Assembly (NCBI RefSeq): GCF_014640115.1
Contig: NZ_BMGI01000002.1
Coordinates: forward strand, 496,001-560,000
Length of the DNA stretch: 64,000 nucleotides
Source: Sinisalibacter lacisalsi
Lineage (GTDB): Bacteria; Pseudomonadota; Alphaproteobacteria; Rhodobacterales; Rhodobacteraceae
Direction: 5' to 3'
Shown here: piece after piece, positions 26,818-36,000 of the stretch
How the letters are laid out: every line of letters begins with the position of its first letter
Position numbering within the stretch: position 1 is the stretch's first letter
Notes under the pieces: model-generated
Database searches by the model: none
What the model was told of the DNA's origin: nothing
The model's input: only the letters and a program-made list of their open reading frames with translations
Position numbers and translations under genes: made by a program

Positions 26818-27867
26818 ATGAGTACCGGACGTTTGACGATTGATCTCGACGCGATCGCCGCCAACTGGCGCGCGCTGGACGCGATGAGCGCCGCCGGCGT
26901 GCAGACCGCCGCCGTGGTGAAGGCCGATGGCTACGGGCTGGGCGTGGGCAAGGTGGCGCGCGCGCTGGCCGCGGCCGGGGCGCGGCGCTTCTTCGTGGCG
27001 GTGGCCGAGGAGGGCTGGGCGGTGCGCGAGGCGCTGGGGCCGGGGCCGGAGATCGGCGTGTTTTCCGGCCACATGCCCGGCGATACCGACATGATCCACG
27101 ATCTCGGGCTGGTGCCGATGCTCAACTCGATCGAGCAGATGACCCGGCATTTCGAGGCGCTGCCGGGGCATCCGTTCGGGGTTCAGCTCGATTCGGGGAT
27201 GAACCGGCTCGGCATGGAGCCGGGCGAATGGGCGGCGGTGCGCGAGATGGTGCTGGGCCTCGGCCCGCGGCTGTTGATGAGCCACCTCGCCTGTGCCGAC
27301 GACCCGGACCACGAGATGAACCCGCGCCAGCTGGCGCAGTTCATCGAGATGACCGAAGGGTGCGACGTGCCGCGCTCCTTCGCCGCGACCGGCGGCATCC
27401 TGCTCGGCCCCGATTACCACTTCGACCTGACCCGGCCCGGCGTCGGGCTGTATGGCGGGCTGCCCTACGAGGACGCCCGGCCGGTGGTGGAACTGGACCT
27501 GCCGGTGATCCAGCTGCGCGAGATCGCGGCCGGGGAGAGCATCGGCTACGGCAATACCTTCGTGGCCGAACGGCCGACGCGGGTGGCGACGGTGTCGGGC
27601 GGTTATGCCGACGGGTTGTCGCGGCACCTGTCGAACCACGGCGTGCTGTTCCACGAAGACACCCCCTGCCCGATCCTCGGCCGCGTCTCGATGGACCTGA
27701 TCGGCGTCGAGGTGAGCCATCTCGGCGAAGAGCCGAAGTTTCTCACCATGCTCGGCCGCCACCAGGGTGTCGATGACATCGCGGAGGCCGCGGGCACGAT
27801 CGGCTACGAGGTGCTGACCCAGCTCGGGCCGCGCTATGTGCGTCGCTACGCGCGGGGGCGCGAGTGA
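26818..27867 (+). CDS. alr: Alanine racemase
   Basis: Alr is a PLP enzyme that interconverts L- and D-alanine, supplying D-Ala for peptidoglycan. This 349-residue protein carries the PLP lysine K35 in [10 protein letters not shown] and the catalytic tyrosine Y244 in [10 protein letters not shown] substrate-binding segment SMDLIGVEV and the C-terminal beta domain are also present. The ATG at 26818 gives the family-typical [12 protein letters not shown] start; an earlier frame at 26755 runs into the repeat. It begins the run alr, pqiA-like, radA, cvpA, methyltransferase, purF on the + strand, an order common in Rhodobacterales. Confidence 0.96.
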   Translation: MSTGRLTIDLDAIAANWRALDAMSAAGVQTAAVVKADGYGLGVGKVARALAAAGARRFFVAVAEEGWAVREALGPGPEIGVFSGHMPGDTDMIHDLGLVPMLNSIEQMTRHFEALPGHPFGVQLDSGMNRLGMEPGEWAAVREMVLGLGPRLLMSHLACADDPDHEMNPRQLAQFIEMTEGCDVPRSFAATGGILLGPDYHFDLTRPGVGLYGGLPYEDARPVVELDLPVIQLREIAAGESIGYGNTFVAERPTRVATVSGGYADGLSRHLSNHGVLFHEDTPCPILGRVSMDLIGVEVSHLGEEPKFLTMLGRHQGVDDIAEAAGTIGYEVLTQLGPRYVRRYARGRE

Positions 27868-27924
27868 CGCCTTCGCCCGGGAATTCCCCTCGCCCGCGGG
27901 GCCGCGATGCGGTAACCGGGAGCC

Positions 27925-28368
27925 ATGATCTGGCTGCGTTCCCTCAACCTCGCGCTCGTCGTGCTCTTTCCCGTCGCCTGGTTCGCGCCGCTGCTGCGCG
28001 CCGGGATCGACCTGCCGTTCTTCGGGCTGGAGGAGATCAGCGTGGTCTCGGGCCTGCAGGCGCTGTGGCAGACCGACGTGGCGCTGGCGCTCCTGGTGAG
28101 CTTCTTCGCGATCTTCGCGCCGATGCTCAAGGTGATCGGGCTTGCGCTGATCCAGTTCGGGATGATGCGGCGGCGGGTTCTGCCGGCGCTGGAGTTTCTC
28201 GGCCGGCTGGCGATGGCCGACGTGTTCCTGATCGCGCTCTACATCGTGGTGCTGAAAGGCGCGGGCTTCGCCCGGGTGGAAACCGGCTGGGGGCTTTATT
28301 TGTTCACCGCCTGCGTGCTGGCCTCGATCGTTCTGGCCTGGGCCACGACGAAACGGCGGCGGACATGA
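27925..28368 (+). CDS. PqiA-like membrane protein
   Basis: This 147-residue protein has four hydrophobic segments and matches one half of paraquat-inducible protein A. The characteristic stretches are FAPMLKVIGLALIQF and LGRLAMADVFLIALYIVVLKG near residue 100. Full PqiA has two such halves and acts with PqiB, an MCE lipid-transport protein; here only one half is present and no pqiB is nearby. The ATG at 27925 follows GGGAG. It lies 57 bases after alr and 19 before radA, so it is part of the same transcript. Function is unproven. Confidence 0.85.
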   Translation: MIWLRSLNLALVVLFPVAWFAPLLRAGIDLPFFGLEEISVVSGLQALWQTDVALALLVSFFAIFAPMLKVIGLALIQFGMMRRRVLPALEFLGRLAMADVFLIALYIVVLKGAGFARVETGWGLYLFTACVLASIVLAWATTKRRRT

Positions 28369-28387
28369 GCGCGCAAGGCACAGGCTG

Positions 28388-29752
28388 ATGGCGAAGAAAC
28401 CCTCCTTCACCTGCCAGGCCTGCGGCGCCGCGCACAGCAAGTGGTCGGGCCGCTGCGAGGCTTGCGGCGCGTGGAACAGCATCGTCGAGGAAAAGCCGCT
28501 TTCGGCCGGCCCTGCATCGAAAACGCTGGGCGGGCGGCGCGGCACGCCGGTGATGCTGACCGACCTCGCCACGGAGGAAGCGCCGCCGCCGCGCGCGCGC
28601 TCGGGCGTAGAAGAGTTCGACCGGGTGCTGGGCGGCGGGCTGGTGCCCGCGAGCGCGATCCTCGTCGGCGGCGACCCGGGGATAGGCAAATCCACCCTGC
28701 TGTTGCAGGCCGCCGCAAGTTTCGCCCGCAATGGGTTGAAATGCATATATGTTTCCGGCGAGGAGGCGAGCGCGCAGGTGCGGATGCGGGCGGCGCGCCT
28801 CGGCCTTACCGACGCCCCCGTGCGGCTCGCCGCCGAAACCAACCTGCGCGACATCCTGACCACGCTGGAGGCCGAAAAGCCCGACCTCGCGGTGATCGAT
28901 TCGATCCAGACGATGTGGGCCGACAACGTCGAGAGCGCCCCCGGCTCGGTGGCGCAGGTGCGCGCCGCCTCTCATGAGCTGACCAGCTTCGCCAAGCGCC
29001 ACGGCGTTTCGGTGGTGCTGGTTGGCCATGTCACCAAGGACGGCCAGATCGCGGGCCCGCGCGTCGTCGAGCACATGGTCGACACCGTGCTCTACTTCGA
29101 GGGCGAGCGCGGCCACCAGTTCCGCATCCTGCGCGCGGTGAAGAACCGCTTCGGCCCGGCCGACGAGATCGGCGTCTTCGAGATGACCGGCGGCGGGTTG
29201 GCGGAGGTGGCCAACCCCTCGGCGCTGTTCCTGTCGGAACGCGAGAAACCGGCGCCGGGCTCGGTGGTCTTCGCCGGGATCGAGGGCACCCGGCCGGTGC
29301 TGGTGGAGCTGCAGGCGCTGGTCGCGCCCTCGTCGCTGGCCCAGCCGCGCCGCTCGGTGCTGGGCTGGGATTCCGGGCGGCTGGCGATGATCCTCGCGGT
29401 GCTGGAGGCGCGCGTCGGCATCCCCTTCGCCGGGCTCGACGTATACCTCAACGTCGCGGGCGGGATGAAGATCTCCGAACCGGCCGCCGACCTCGCCGTG
29501 GCCGCGGCGCTGCTGTCGGCGCGCGAGGACGTGGGCGTGCCGCCGGAAACGGTGGTTTTCGGTGAAATCTCGCTGTCGGGGGCGCTTCGCCCGGTGGCGC
29601 AGGCGGAAAACAGGTTGAAAGAAGCGCAAAAACTTGGTTTCACAACTGCCATTGCTCCGGCAGGGTCGAAATTCGGTGAAGGCTCGGGAATGCAGGTCCG
29701 CACGATGGACGACCTGGTGAGTTTCGTGGGCGAGGTTTTCGGCGCGGGGTGA
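28388..29752 (+). CDS. radA: DNA repair protein RadA
   Basis: RadA is a RecA-like ATPase that promotes branch migration during recombinational repair. This 454-residue protein has, in order, an N-terminal C4 zinc finger (CQACGAAHSKWSGRCEACG), Walker A GGDPGIGKSTLLL near residue 100, the RadA-specific VKNRFGPADEIGVFEM near 255, and a C-terminal Lon-protease-like domain (LNVAGGMKISEPAADLAVAA). The ATG at 28388 is close behind the PqiA-like stop. It lies in the alr-purF run, which has no other repair gene. Confidence 0.97.
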   Translation: MAKKPSFTCQACGAAHSKWSGRCEACGAWNSIVEEKPLSAGPASKTLGGRRGTPVMLTDLATEEAPPPRARSGVEEFDRVLGGGLVPASAILVGGDPGIGKSTLLLQAAASFARNGLKCIYVSGEEASAQVRMRAARLGLTDAPVRLAAETNLRDILTTLEAEKPDLAVIDSIQTMWADNVESAPGSVAQVRAASHELTSFAKRHGVSVVLVGHVTKDGQIAGPRVVEHMVDTVLYFEGERGHQFRILRAVKNRFGPADEIGVFEMTGGGLAEVANPSALFLSEREKPAPGSVVFAGIEGTRPVLVELQALVAPSSLAQPRRSVLGWDSGRLAMILAVLEARVGIPFAGLDVYLNVAGGMKISEPAADLAVAAALLSAREDVGVPPETVVFGEISLSGALRPVAQAENRLKEAQKLGFTTAIAPAGSKFGEGSGMQVRTMDDLVSFVGEVFGAG

Positions 29753-29779
29753 GCGCCTGAGGAATTGGGAAGCGAAAGC

Positions 29780-30349
29780 ATGGACGGTTTCACGATTGTC
29801 GACGGGATCGTCGCGCTGGTCATACTGGTATCTGCCATTCTCGCCTATTCGCGCGGGTTCGTGCGCGAGGGCATGGCGATCGCGGGCTGGGTGATCGCGG
29901 CGGTCGTGGCCTACATCTTCGCGCCCCGGGCGGTGCCACTGATCCGCGAGATCCCGGTGCTGCGTGACTTCATCGCCGACAGTTGCGAGCTTTCGGTGAT
30001 CGCCGCCTTCGCCGGCGTGCTGGCGCTGGCGCTGGTGGTGGTCTCGATCTTCACGCCGCTGTTCTCCTCGGCGATCCAGCGCTCCGCGCTCGGCGGCGTC
30101 GACCAGGCGCTCGGCTTCGCCTTCGGGGTGCTGCGCGGGCTCCTGCTGGTGGCGATCGCGCTGGTGATCTACGACCGGGTGATCATCACCGAGAGCCTGC
30201 CCATGGTCGACGACTCGCGCACCGCCAAGGTTTTCGCCCGCACCTCCTCGCGGATCGACGAGCAGATCCCCGCCGATGCGCCGGGCTGGATCGTGGAACG
30301 CTACGAAACGCTGGTCTCCAGCTGCACCGTGGCCGGCCCGGCCAACTGA
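29780..30349 (+). CDS. cvpA: CvpA family membrane protein
   Basis: This 189-residue protein has four membrane segments in its first 130 residues and the CvpA signature FTIVDGIVALVILVSAILAY, then SRGFVREGMAIAGWV. CvpA is needed for colicin V production in E. coli and lies upstream of purF there; its molecular role is unsettled. The ATG at 29780 follows GGGAAGCG; a TTG five codons upstream is less likely. It is 27 bases after radA. purF follows after one intervening methyltransferase gene, so the ancient cvpA-purF linkage is kept with an insertion. Confidence 0.93.
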   Translation: MDGFTIVDGIVALVILVSAILAYSRGFVREGMAIAGWVIAAVVAYIFAPRAVPLIREIPVLRDFIADSCELSVIAAFAGVLALALVVVSIFTPLFSSAIQRSALGGVDQALGFAFGVLRGLLLVAIALVIYDRVIITESLPMVDDSRTAKVFARTSSRIDEQIPADAPGWIVERYETLVSSCTVAGPAN

Positions 30350-30396
30350 GCTTGACCTGACGCAATCGCCCGCGCAGGCTGCGGGCGGAGGCCGTC

Positions 30397-31032
30397 ATGT
30401 CCGACCCGACCCGGTTCTGGGATCGCATTTCAGCAAAATACGCGCGTCAGCCGGTGGCGGACGAGATCGTCTATGCCCGCAAGCTGGCCCAGACGCAGGA
30501 GCGGCTGCAGCCCGGTTGGGAGATGCTCGAGATCGGCTGCGGCACCGGCAGCACCGCGATTGCCCACGCGCCGCACGTCAAACAGGTGCGCGCCGTCGAC
30601 TTCTCGAAAAAGATGCTCGCCTTCGGTCAGGACCGGGCCGCGCGCGAGGGCGTTCGCAACGTACAGTTCGACTGCGCCGGGCTTGACGACATCGACACGT
30701 CGCGCGCCTACGACGCGGTGCTGATGCTCTCGCTCCTGCACCTGATCCCCGACTGGCAAGGCGCGCTCGACAAGGCCAGGGCACTGACCCGGCCGGGCGG
30801 GATCTTCGTCTCCTCCACCGCCTGCATGGCCGCGATGCCGCTGGCCTTGCGCCTCGTTCTGCCGGGGCTGGCGAAGCTTGGCCTGGTGCCCCGGATCAGC
30901 AGCTTCACCGCCGACGAGCTTGCCGAAGCGATCACCGCGCGGGGGTTCGAGATCGAGGAACGCTGGCAGCCGGGGCCACGCGCGGCGGTGTTCATCATCG
31001 CGCGGCGGACGGCCCCCGCGGCGGCTCGATAG
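30397..31032 (+). CDS. Class I SAM-dependent methyltransferase
   Basis: This 211-residue methyltransferase of the UbiE/Methyltransf_11 type has motif I MLEIGCGTGST at residues 43-53, the acidic ribose-binding motif VDFSKKML, motif IV YDAVLMLSLLHL and the post-motif LTRPGGIFV. Two hydrophobic helices near residues 145-165 could contact a lipid-like substrate. It sits between cvpA and purF, 48 bases after cvpA. Its substrate is not evident, and it has no clear tie to purine synthesis. Confidence 0.88.
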   Translation: MSDPTRFWDRISAKYARQPVADEIVYARKLAQTQERLQPGWEMLEIGCGTGSTAIAHAPHVKQVRAVDFSKKMLAFGQDRAAREGVRNVQFDCAGLDDIDTSRAYDAVLMLSLLHLIPDWQGALDKARALTRPGGIFVSSTACMAAMPLALRLVLPGLAKLGLVPRISSFTADELAEAITARGFEIEERWQPGPRAAVFIIARRTAPAAAR

Positions 31033-31042
31033 TCATAAATCG

Positions 31043-31069
31043 GTCACATCCGGCCCGGGGGGCCGTGAC
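31043..31069 (+). promoter_or_regulatory. Hairpin in the purF leader
   Basis: GTCAC and GTGAC flank the shorter inverted repeat CGGCC/GGCCG in the 95-base spacer before purF. No T-run follows. It could close the upstream transcript or belong to the purF leader; the sequence does not decide. Confidence 0.35.
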
Positions 31070-31127
31070 ACTGCTCCGACGACGCCTTATGAGGGGGCAT
31101 CCCGCGCCTACAGGATTCGGAGCCGCC

Positions 31128-32600
31128 ATGTCTTCCTGCGCCGCCATGCCGCCCGCCCACCCCTTCGACGACGACAAGCTGAGGGAGGAATGCGGCGTCT
31201 ACGGCGTCACCGGACTGCCGGAAGCCGCCAATTTCGTCGCCCTCGGCCTGCACGCGCTGCAGCACCGCGGCCAGGAGGCCGGCGGCATCGTCAGCTACGA
31301 TCCCGACACCGGTTTCAACTCGGCCCGCCGGTTCGGCTACGTGCGCGACAATTTCACCAAGGCCAGCCTGATGGAAACGCTGCCCGGCACCGTCGCGATC
31401 GGTCACGTGCGCTATTCCACCGCCGGCAAGAAGGGCGCGGCGATCCGCGACGTGCAGCCCTTCTTCGGCGAGTTCTCGATGGGTGGTGCTGCGATCGCGC
31501 ATAACGGCAACATCACCAACGCCGAGGAACTGCGCCACGACCTGATCGAGCGCGGCTCGATCTTTCAGTCGAGCTCCGACACCGAGTGCATCATCCACCT
31601 GATGGCGCGCTCGATGGCGAAGTCGATCCCCGACCGGATGGAAGACGCGCTGCGCCGCGTCGAGGGGGCGTTTTCCATCGTCGCGATGACCCGCACCAAG
31701 CTGATGGGGGTGCGCGATGCGCTCGGGGTGCGCCCGCTGGTGCTCGGCCAATTCGGCGACGGCTGGGTGCTGTCGTCGGAAACCTGCGCGCTGGACATCA
31801 TCGGCGCGCGCTTCGTGCGCGAGATCGAGCCGGGCGAAATGGTGGTAATCTCGGCCGATGGCAGCCTCGAGAGCCGCCGCCCCTTCCGCCCCAAGGCGTC
31901 GCGCTCGTGCATCTTCGAACACGTCTATTTCTCGCGCCCCGATTCGATCCTCGGTGGCCGCTCGGTCTACGAGACCCGCCGCCAGATCGGGGTGGAACTG
32001 GCCCGCGAGGCGCCGGTAGAGGCCGACCTGGTCTGCCCGGTGCCCGATTCCGGCACGCCCGCCGCGATCGGCTATGCCGCCGAGAGCGGCATTCCCTTCG
32101 GCCTCGGCATCACCCGCAACCAGTACATGGGCCGCACCTTCATCGAGCCCACCGAGCAGATCCGCAACATGGGCGTGCGCCTCAAGCTCAACGTCAACCG
32201 CGCGCTGATCGCCGGCAAGCGGGTGATCCTCGTCGACGACAGCGTGGTGCGCGGCACCACCAGCCAGAAGATCCGCGAGATGATCCTCGACGCCGGCGCC
32301 AAGGAGGTGCATTTCCGCATCGCGAGCCCGCCCACCGCCTGGCCCTGTTTCTATGGCGTCGACACGCCGGAACGCTCCAAGCTGCTCGCCGCCAACATGA
32401 CCGAGGACGAGATGTGCGCTCATCTCAACGTCGACAGCCTGAAATTCATCTCGCTCGACGGGCTCTACCGCGCCGTCGGCGAGGCCAACGGCCGCGATCC
32501 GAAGGCGCCGCAGTATTGCGATGCCTGTTTCTCGGGCGAATACCCCGTGGCCCCCTCCGACATGATCGCAAAGGGCTTCACGGTGAAAGCAGCGGAATGA
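31128..32600 (+). CDS. purF: Amidophosphoribosyltransferase
   Basis: PurF catalyses the first committed step of purine synthesis, transferring ammonia from glutamine to PRPP. In this 490-residue protein the catalytic nucleophile is Cys22 (REECGVYGV), so a 21-residue propeptide must be removed. The PRPP loop VILVDDSVVRGTT lies near residue 365. Cysteines in SCIFEHVYFS and in the C-terminal PQYCDACFSGEYP match the [4Fe-4S]-containing Bacillus-type enzyme rather than the E. coli type. The ATG at 31128 follows CGGAG. The stop overlaps the next start as ATGA. Confidence 0.97.
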   Translation: MSSCAAMPPAHPFDDDKLREECGVYGVTGLPEAANFVALGLHALQHRGQEAGGIVSYDPDTGFNSARRFGYVRDNFTKASLMETLPGTVAIGHVRYSTAGKKGAAIRDVQPFFGEFSMGGAAIAHNGNITNAEELRHDLIERGSIFQSSSDTECIIHLMARSMAKSIPDRMEDALRRVEGAFSIVAMTRTKLMGVRDALGVRPLVLGQFGDGWVLSSETCALDIIGARFVREIEPGEMVVISADGSLESRRPFRPKASRSCIFEHVYFSRPDSILGGRSVYETRRQIGVELAREAPVEADLVCPVPDSGTPAAIGYAAESGIPFGLGITRNQYMGRTFIEPTEQIRNMGVRLKLNVNRALIAGKRVILVDDSVVRGTTSQKIREMILDAGAKEVHFRIASPPTAWPCFYGVDTPERSKLLAANMTEDEMCAHLNVDSLKFISLDGLYRAVGEANGRDPKAPQYCDACFSGEYPVAPSDMIAKGFTVKAAE

Positions 32601-33133
32601 CAGACACACCCCTTCAGGACGACCCCCGCTGGCAGAAGCTCGCGGCGCGCGGCGGGCTCATCAGCCTGCCCTTCGATGCGCCCGACGGCTGGCCGCACGG
32701 CCCCTTGCCCAAGGGCGAGAAGGCGCTGGAGGTGGGCGAAGACCGCCTGTCTTCGGCCTATTGCACGATGCAGGGCCACCGTTTCCTGCGCGCGGTGCTG
32801 CTGCTGCCGATCACCGGCGCGCGCACCGTCTTCGGCTATGAGACATGGGCCAGCGTGAGCGAGGAAAGCTGGCAGGGCTGGCTCTCCGCCCGCGCCGGGG
32901 GCGAGACCTTCGCGGGCTGCTTTGCCTGGGCCGCCAACGTGCTGCCGGGGTTCGACAGCGCCGAGCCGGTGGCCTGCAACCTCGTGCCCGGACCCATGGG
33001 CCAGCCGCCCCGCCTGCAGCCGCAGCCGGGCCAGCCGCTGCACGAGGCGCAGCGCAACGGCATCTCGCCCGAGCACCTCGCCGAGATCCACGCCGCGGCC
33101 GGGGCCGACCTCGCCGCCCTGCTCGACGCTTAA
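32597..33133 (+). CDS. DUF2199 domain protein
   Basis: This 178-residue protein matches the DUF2199 family: GLISLPFDAPDGWP near the start, then YCTMQGHRFLRAVLLLPI, FGYETWASVSEESW, and the conserved end LQPQPGQPLHEAQRNGIS. The N-terminal CxxC pair found in some members is absent. Function is unknown. Its ATG overlaps the purF stop (ATGA at 32597-32600), so it is translated from the purF message, yet no role in purine synthesis is known for the family. Confidence 0.88.
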   Translation: MTDTPLQDDPRWQKLAARGGLISLPFDAPDGWPHGPLPKGEKALEVGEDRLSSAYCTMQGHRFLRAVLLLPITGARTVFGYETWASVSEESWQGWLSARAGGETFAGCFAWAANVLPGFDSAEPVACNLVPGPMGQPPRLQPQPGQPLHEAQRNGISPEHLAEIHAAAGADLAALLDA

Positions 33134-33192
33134 GCCCGGCTTAACCCGCGCAGGTTAGGCTCGCCGGTATCCAGAAGGATCCGGAGGGCAGG

Positions 33193-33492
33193 ATGACCCG
33201 AACACGCGCCCATGGCGGCGCCCCCAATGCCTTCGTTGCCGAGAACGCCACGCGGCGCGGGGTGATCCCGCTCGACGAGGTGGCGCTGCTGGGCGTCGCC
33301 GGGCCGCAGGGCGCGATGCGCGCGATCATCCGCATGTCGGACGGCGATATCGTCACCGGGGCGCTCGGCGAACGCATCGCCTTGGGCGAACTCGTGGAGG
33401 TGTCGCCCGCGGGGGTGGTGATCGAGATGGCGAACGGATTTGCCGCCTTCCTGCGCCCCTATCCCTGGGGCCAGGACCGGGCGCCCGGCTGA
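33193..33492 (+). CDS. Small hypothetical protein with PilP/GspC-like beta segment
   Basis: This is a 99-residue protein. The segment DEVALLGVAGPQGAMRAIIR, then MSDGDIVTGALGERI and ALGELVEVSPAGVVIEM, has the pattern of a short beta-barrel seen in PilP/GspC homology regions and in small Rhodobacterales proteins of unknown role. There is no signal peptide. The ATG at 33193 follows GGAGGG. It lies 59 bases after DUF2199 on the same strand and is followed by a 477-base spacer without a gene. Confidence 0.75.
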   Translation: MTRTRAHGGAPNAFVAENATRRGVIPLDEVALLGVAGPQGAMRAIIRMSDGDIVTGALGERIALGELVEVSPAGVVIEMANGFAAFLRPYPWGQDRAPG

Positions 33493-33969
33493 GCGGGCCG
33501 CGCGACCCGGTGATGTGGCGCGGGCCGGCCCAAAGCGCCTTCCTGTGCAGCGCAGGGCCACGCCCGGCCCGCCTCGCGTGCCCCCGCCCGCTCGACCTGT
33601 CGCGCCAGGCCCACGACGCGACCACCGCACGGCACGCGAGCCGCGCGGCCTTGCCCCCATCGCACGGCCCACGCCCCACCCGGCCCACGTCGCGGCCAGC
33701 CTGACCTGCCTTCACCGCGTTTCCGGTCCCGGCCCGCTCCGCCACCGCCGCCGGGCCAGCGTGGTCCTGCCCGCCCTGCCGCCGCGCGTCCAGTCCCGGC
33801 CCCGGCCACCTGCCACGCCACCAAGCCCCGTCTGCAGGCACCGCCCCGCCCGGGCGATCACGAAGCCGTCAGGGCGCGGGCGATGTCGAGACCGCGCCAT
33901 GCATTGTCGCCGCCGGGCGCTTGCCTCCACGCGCCCGGCCGCTACAAAGGCGGGCAAGGAGAAATGCGC
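33493..33969. other. Gene-free, C-rich spacer
   Basis: This 477-base stretch between the small hypothetical and the corrinoid-reactivation gene has no frame with a plausible start, ribosome site and protein-like composition. The + strand is strongly C-rich (long CCxGCC runs, few purines). Only the last few bases (AAGGAG at 33956-33961) have an evident role, as the ribosome site of the next gene. I found no tRNA, terminator with T-run, or known riboswitch. Confidence 0.6.
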
Positions 33970-35991
33970 ATGGCCGAGACCGACCCCCTCGTGATCTTCA
34001 CCCCTTCGGGCAAACGCGGCCGCGTGGCCGCGGGCACGCCGGTGCTGACCGCCGCGCGGCAACTCGGGGTCGATCTCGATTCGGTCTGCGGCGGGCGCGG
34101 GATCTGCTCGAAATGCCAGGTCACGCCCTCCTACGGCGCCCATGCCAAGCACGGCATCACCGTGCGCGAGGACGCGCTCACCGCGTTCAACGCCGTCGAG
34201 GAACGCTATGACCGCGTGCGCGGGCTGAAACCGGGCCGCCGTCTCGGCTGCCAGGCCCAGGTCATGGCCGACGTGGTGATCGACGTGCCGCCCGAGAGCC
34301 AGGTGCACAAGCAGGTGGTGCGCAAACGCGCCGAGGCGCGCGACATCGTGCTCGATCCCGCCATCCGGCTGCATTACGTCGAAGTGCCCGAGCCCGACAT
34401 GCACGCCCCGGAGGGCGATCTCGAAAGGCTGCTGGCGGCGCTGAAATCGGAGATGGGGCTGGAAACGCTCGGCTTCGACCTGCACCTGCTCGCCAGCCTG
34501 CAAAAAACGCTGCGCGCGGGCAAGTGGGGCGTCACCGCCGCGGTGCACCGCCACGGCCCGCCGCAGGTGATCGCGCTCTGGCCGGGGTTTCACGACAAGG
34601 CGCACGGGATCGCCGTCGATATCGGCTCCACCACCATCGCCGGCCACCTGACCGATCTCGCCACCGGCGAGGTGCTGGCCTCTTCGGGGATCATGAACCC
34701 GCAGATCCGCTTTGGCGAAGACGTGATGAGCCGGGTCAGCCACGCGATGATGAACCCCGGCGGGGCCGCGGAACTGACCACCGCCGTGCGCGAGGGGCTG
34801 AACGCGCTGATCGACGCGCTGGTGGAGGAGGCCGGGATCGACAAGGACACGCTGCTCGACAGCGCCTTCGTGATGAACCCGGTGATGCACCACCTCTTCC
34901 TCGGGCTCGACCCCTACGAACTGGGCCAGGCCCCCTTCGCGCTCGCCACCGGAGCGGCGCAATCCCTGCGCGCCGTCGATCTCGGGCTCGATCTCGCCCC
35001 CGGCGCGCGCGCCTACGTGCTGCCGCTGATCGCCGGGCACGTCGGCGCCGATGCCGCCGCGGTGGCGCTCTCGGAGCAGCCGCACAAGTCGGACGACCTG
35101 GTGCTGGTGGTGGACGTGGGCACCAATGCCGAGATCCTGCTGGGCGACCGGACGGGCGTTCAGGCCTGCTCCTCGCCCACCGGCCCCGCCTTCGAGGGCG
35201 CGCAGATCAGCGCCGGCCAGCGGGCCGCGCCCGGCGCGATCGAGCGGGTCGAGATCGACCCCGTCACCAAAGAGCCGCGCTTCCGGGTGATCGGCAGCGA
35301 TCTGTGGTCGGACGAGCCGGGCTTCGCCGAGGTGATCGCCGAAACCGGGCTCACCGGGATCTGCGGCTCCGGCATCATCGAGGTGATGGCCGAGATGCGC
35401 ATGGCCGGCATCGTCGACGCCAAGGGGCTGATCGGCACGGCGGAGGAAACCGGCACGCCGCGCTGCGTCGCCGACGGGCGCACCCAGGCTTACGTGCTCT
35501 GGGAGGGCGACGAGAACCATCCCCGCATCACCGTGACCAACAACGATATCCGCGCGATCCAGATGGCCAAGGCCGCGCTCTACGCCGGCGCGCGGCTGCT
35601 CATGGACAAACGCTGCGTGGACAAGGTCGACCGCGTGGTGCTGGCCGGCGCCTTCGGCGCCCATATCTCGCCGCGCCACGCGATGGTTCTGGGCATGATC
35701 CCCGACGTGCCGCTCGACAAGGTGACCTCGGCCGGCAACGCCGCCGGCACCGGCGCGCGCATCGCGCTTCTCAACCGCGGCGCGCGGGCCGAGATCGAGG
35801 CGGTGGTGCGCGCGATCGAGAAGATCGAAACCGCCGTCGAGCCGCGGTTCCAGGAGCATTTCGTCGCCGCCACGGCGATGCCCAACGCCGCCGACCCGTT
35901 CCCGCTTCTGCGCGCGGCGGTGCCGCTGCCCGAGCCGAGCTTCACCGGCGGCGAGGCGGGCGGCGGGCGCAGGCGGCGGCGGCGCGGCTGA
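33970..35991 (+). CDS. Corrinoid-protein reductive activator ([2Fe-2S] + ASKHA domain, RamA/RACE-like)
   Basis: This 673-residue protein of the RACE/DUF4445 family uses ATP to re-reduce inactive cob(II)alamin on methyltransferases. The N-terminal plant-type [2Fe-2S] domain has C40-x5-C46-x2-C49 and C94 (VCGGRGICSKC, then LGCQAQ). A linker follows, then the ASKHA ATPase fold with DIGSTTIAGHL near 220 and VDVGTNAEILLG near 385. The tail GGGRRRRRRG is basic. AAGGAG is 8 bases from the ATG at 33970 but only 2 from one at 33964, so I take 33970. Related RamA-like proteins in roseobacters are linked to the split MetH methionine synthase. No methyltransferase or corrinoid gene is adjacent here. Confidence 0.92.
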   Translation: MAETDPLVIFTPSGKRGRVAAGTPVLTAARQLGVDLDSVCGGRGICSKCQVTPSYGAHAKHGITVREDALTAFNAVEERYDRVRGLKPGRRLGCQAQVMADVVIDVPPESQVHKQVVRKRAEARDIVLDPAIRLHYVEVPEPDMHAPEGDLERLLAALKSEMGLETLGFDLHLLASLQKTLRAGKWGVTAAVHRHGPPQVIALWPGFHDKAHGIAVDIGSTTIAGHLTDLATGEVLASSGIMNPQIRFGEDVMSRVSHAMMNPGGAAELTTAVREGLNALIDALVEEAGIDKDTLLDSAFVMNPVMHHLFLGLDPYELGQAPFALATGAAQSLRAVDLGLDLAPGARAYVLPLIAGHVGADAAAVALSEQPHKSDDLVLVVDVGTNAEILLGDRTGVQACSSPTGPAFEGAQISAGQRAAPGAIERVEIDPVTKEPRFRVIGSDLWSDEPGFAEVIAETGLTGICGSGIIEVMAEMRMAGIVDAKGLIGTAEETGTPRCVADGRTQAYVLWEGDENHPRITVTNNDIRAIQMAKAALYAGARLLMDKRCVDKVDRVVLAGAFGAHISPRHAMVLGMIPDVPLDKVTSAGNAAGTGARIALLNRGARAEIEAVVRAIEKIETAVEPRFQEHFVAATAMPNAADPFPLLRAAVPLPEPSFTGGEAGGGRRRRRRG

Positions 35992-36000
35992 CCGCGCGGC

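Noticed and set aside
33650-33720. AGCCTGACCTGCC looked like part of a cobalamin riboswitch B12 box
   Set aside because: The remaining conserved parts of a cobalamin riboswitch are not visible upstream, and the match is only partial.
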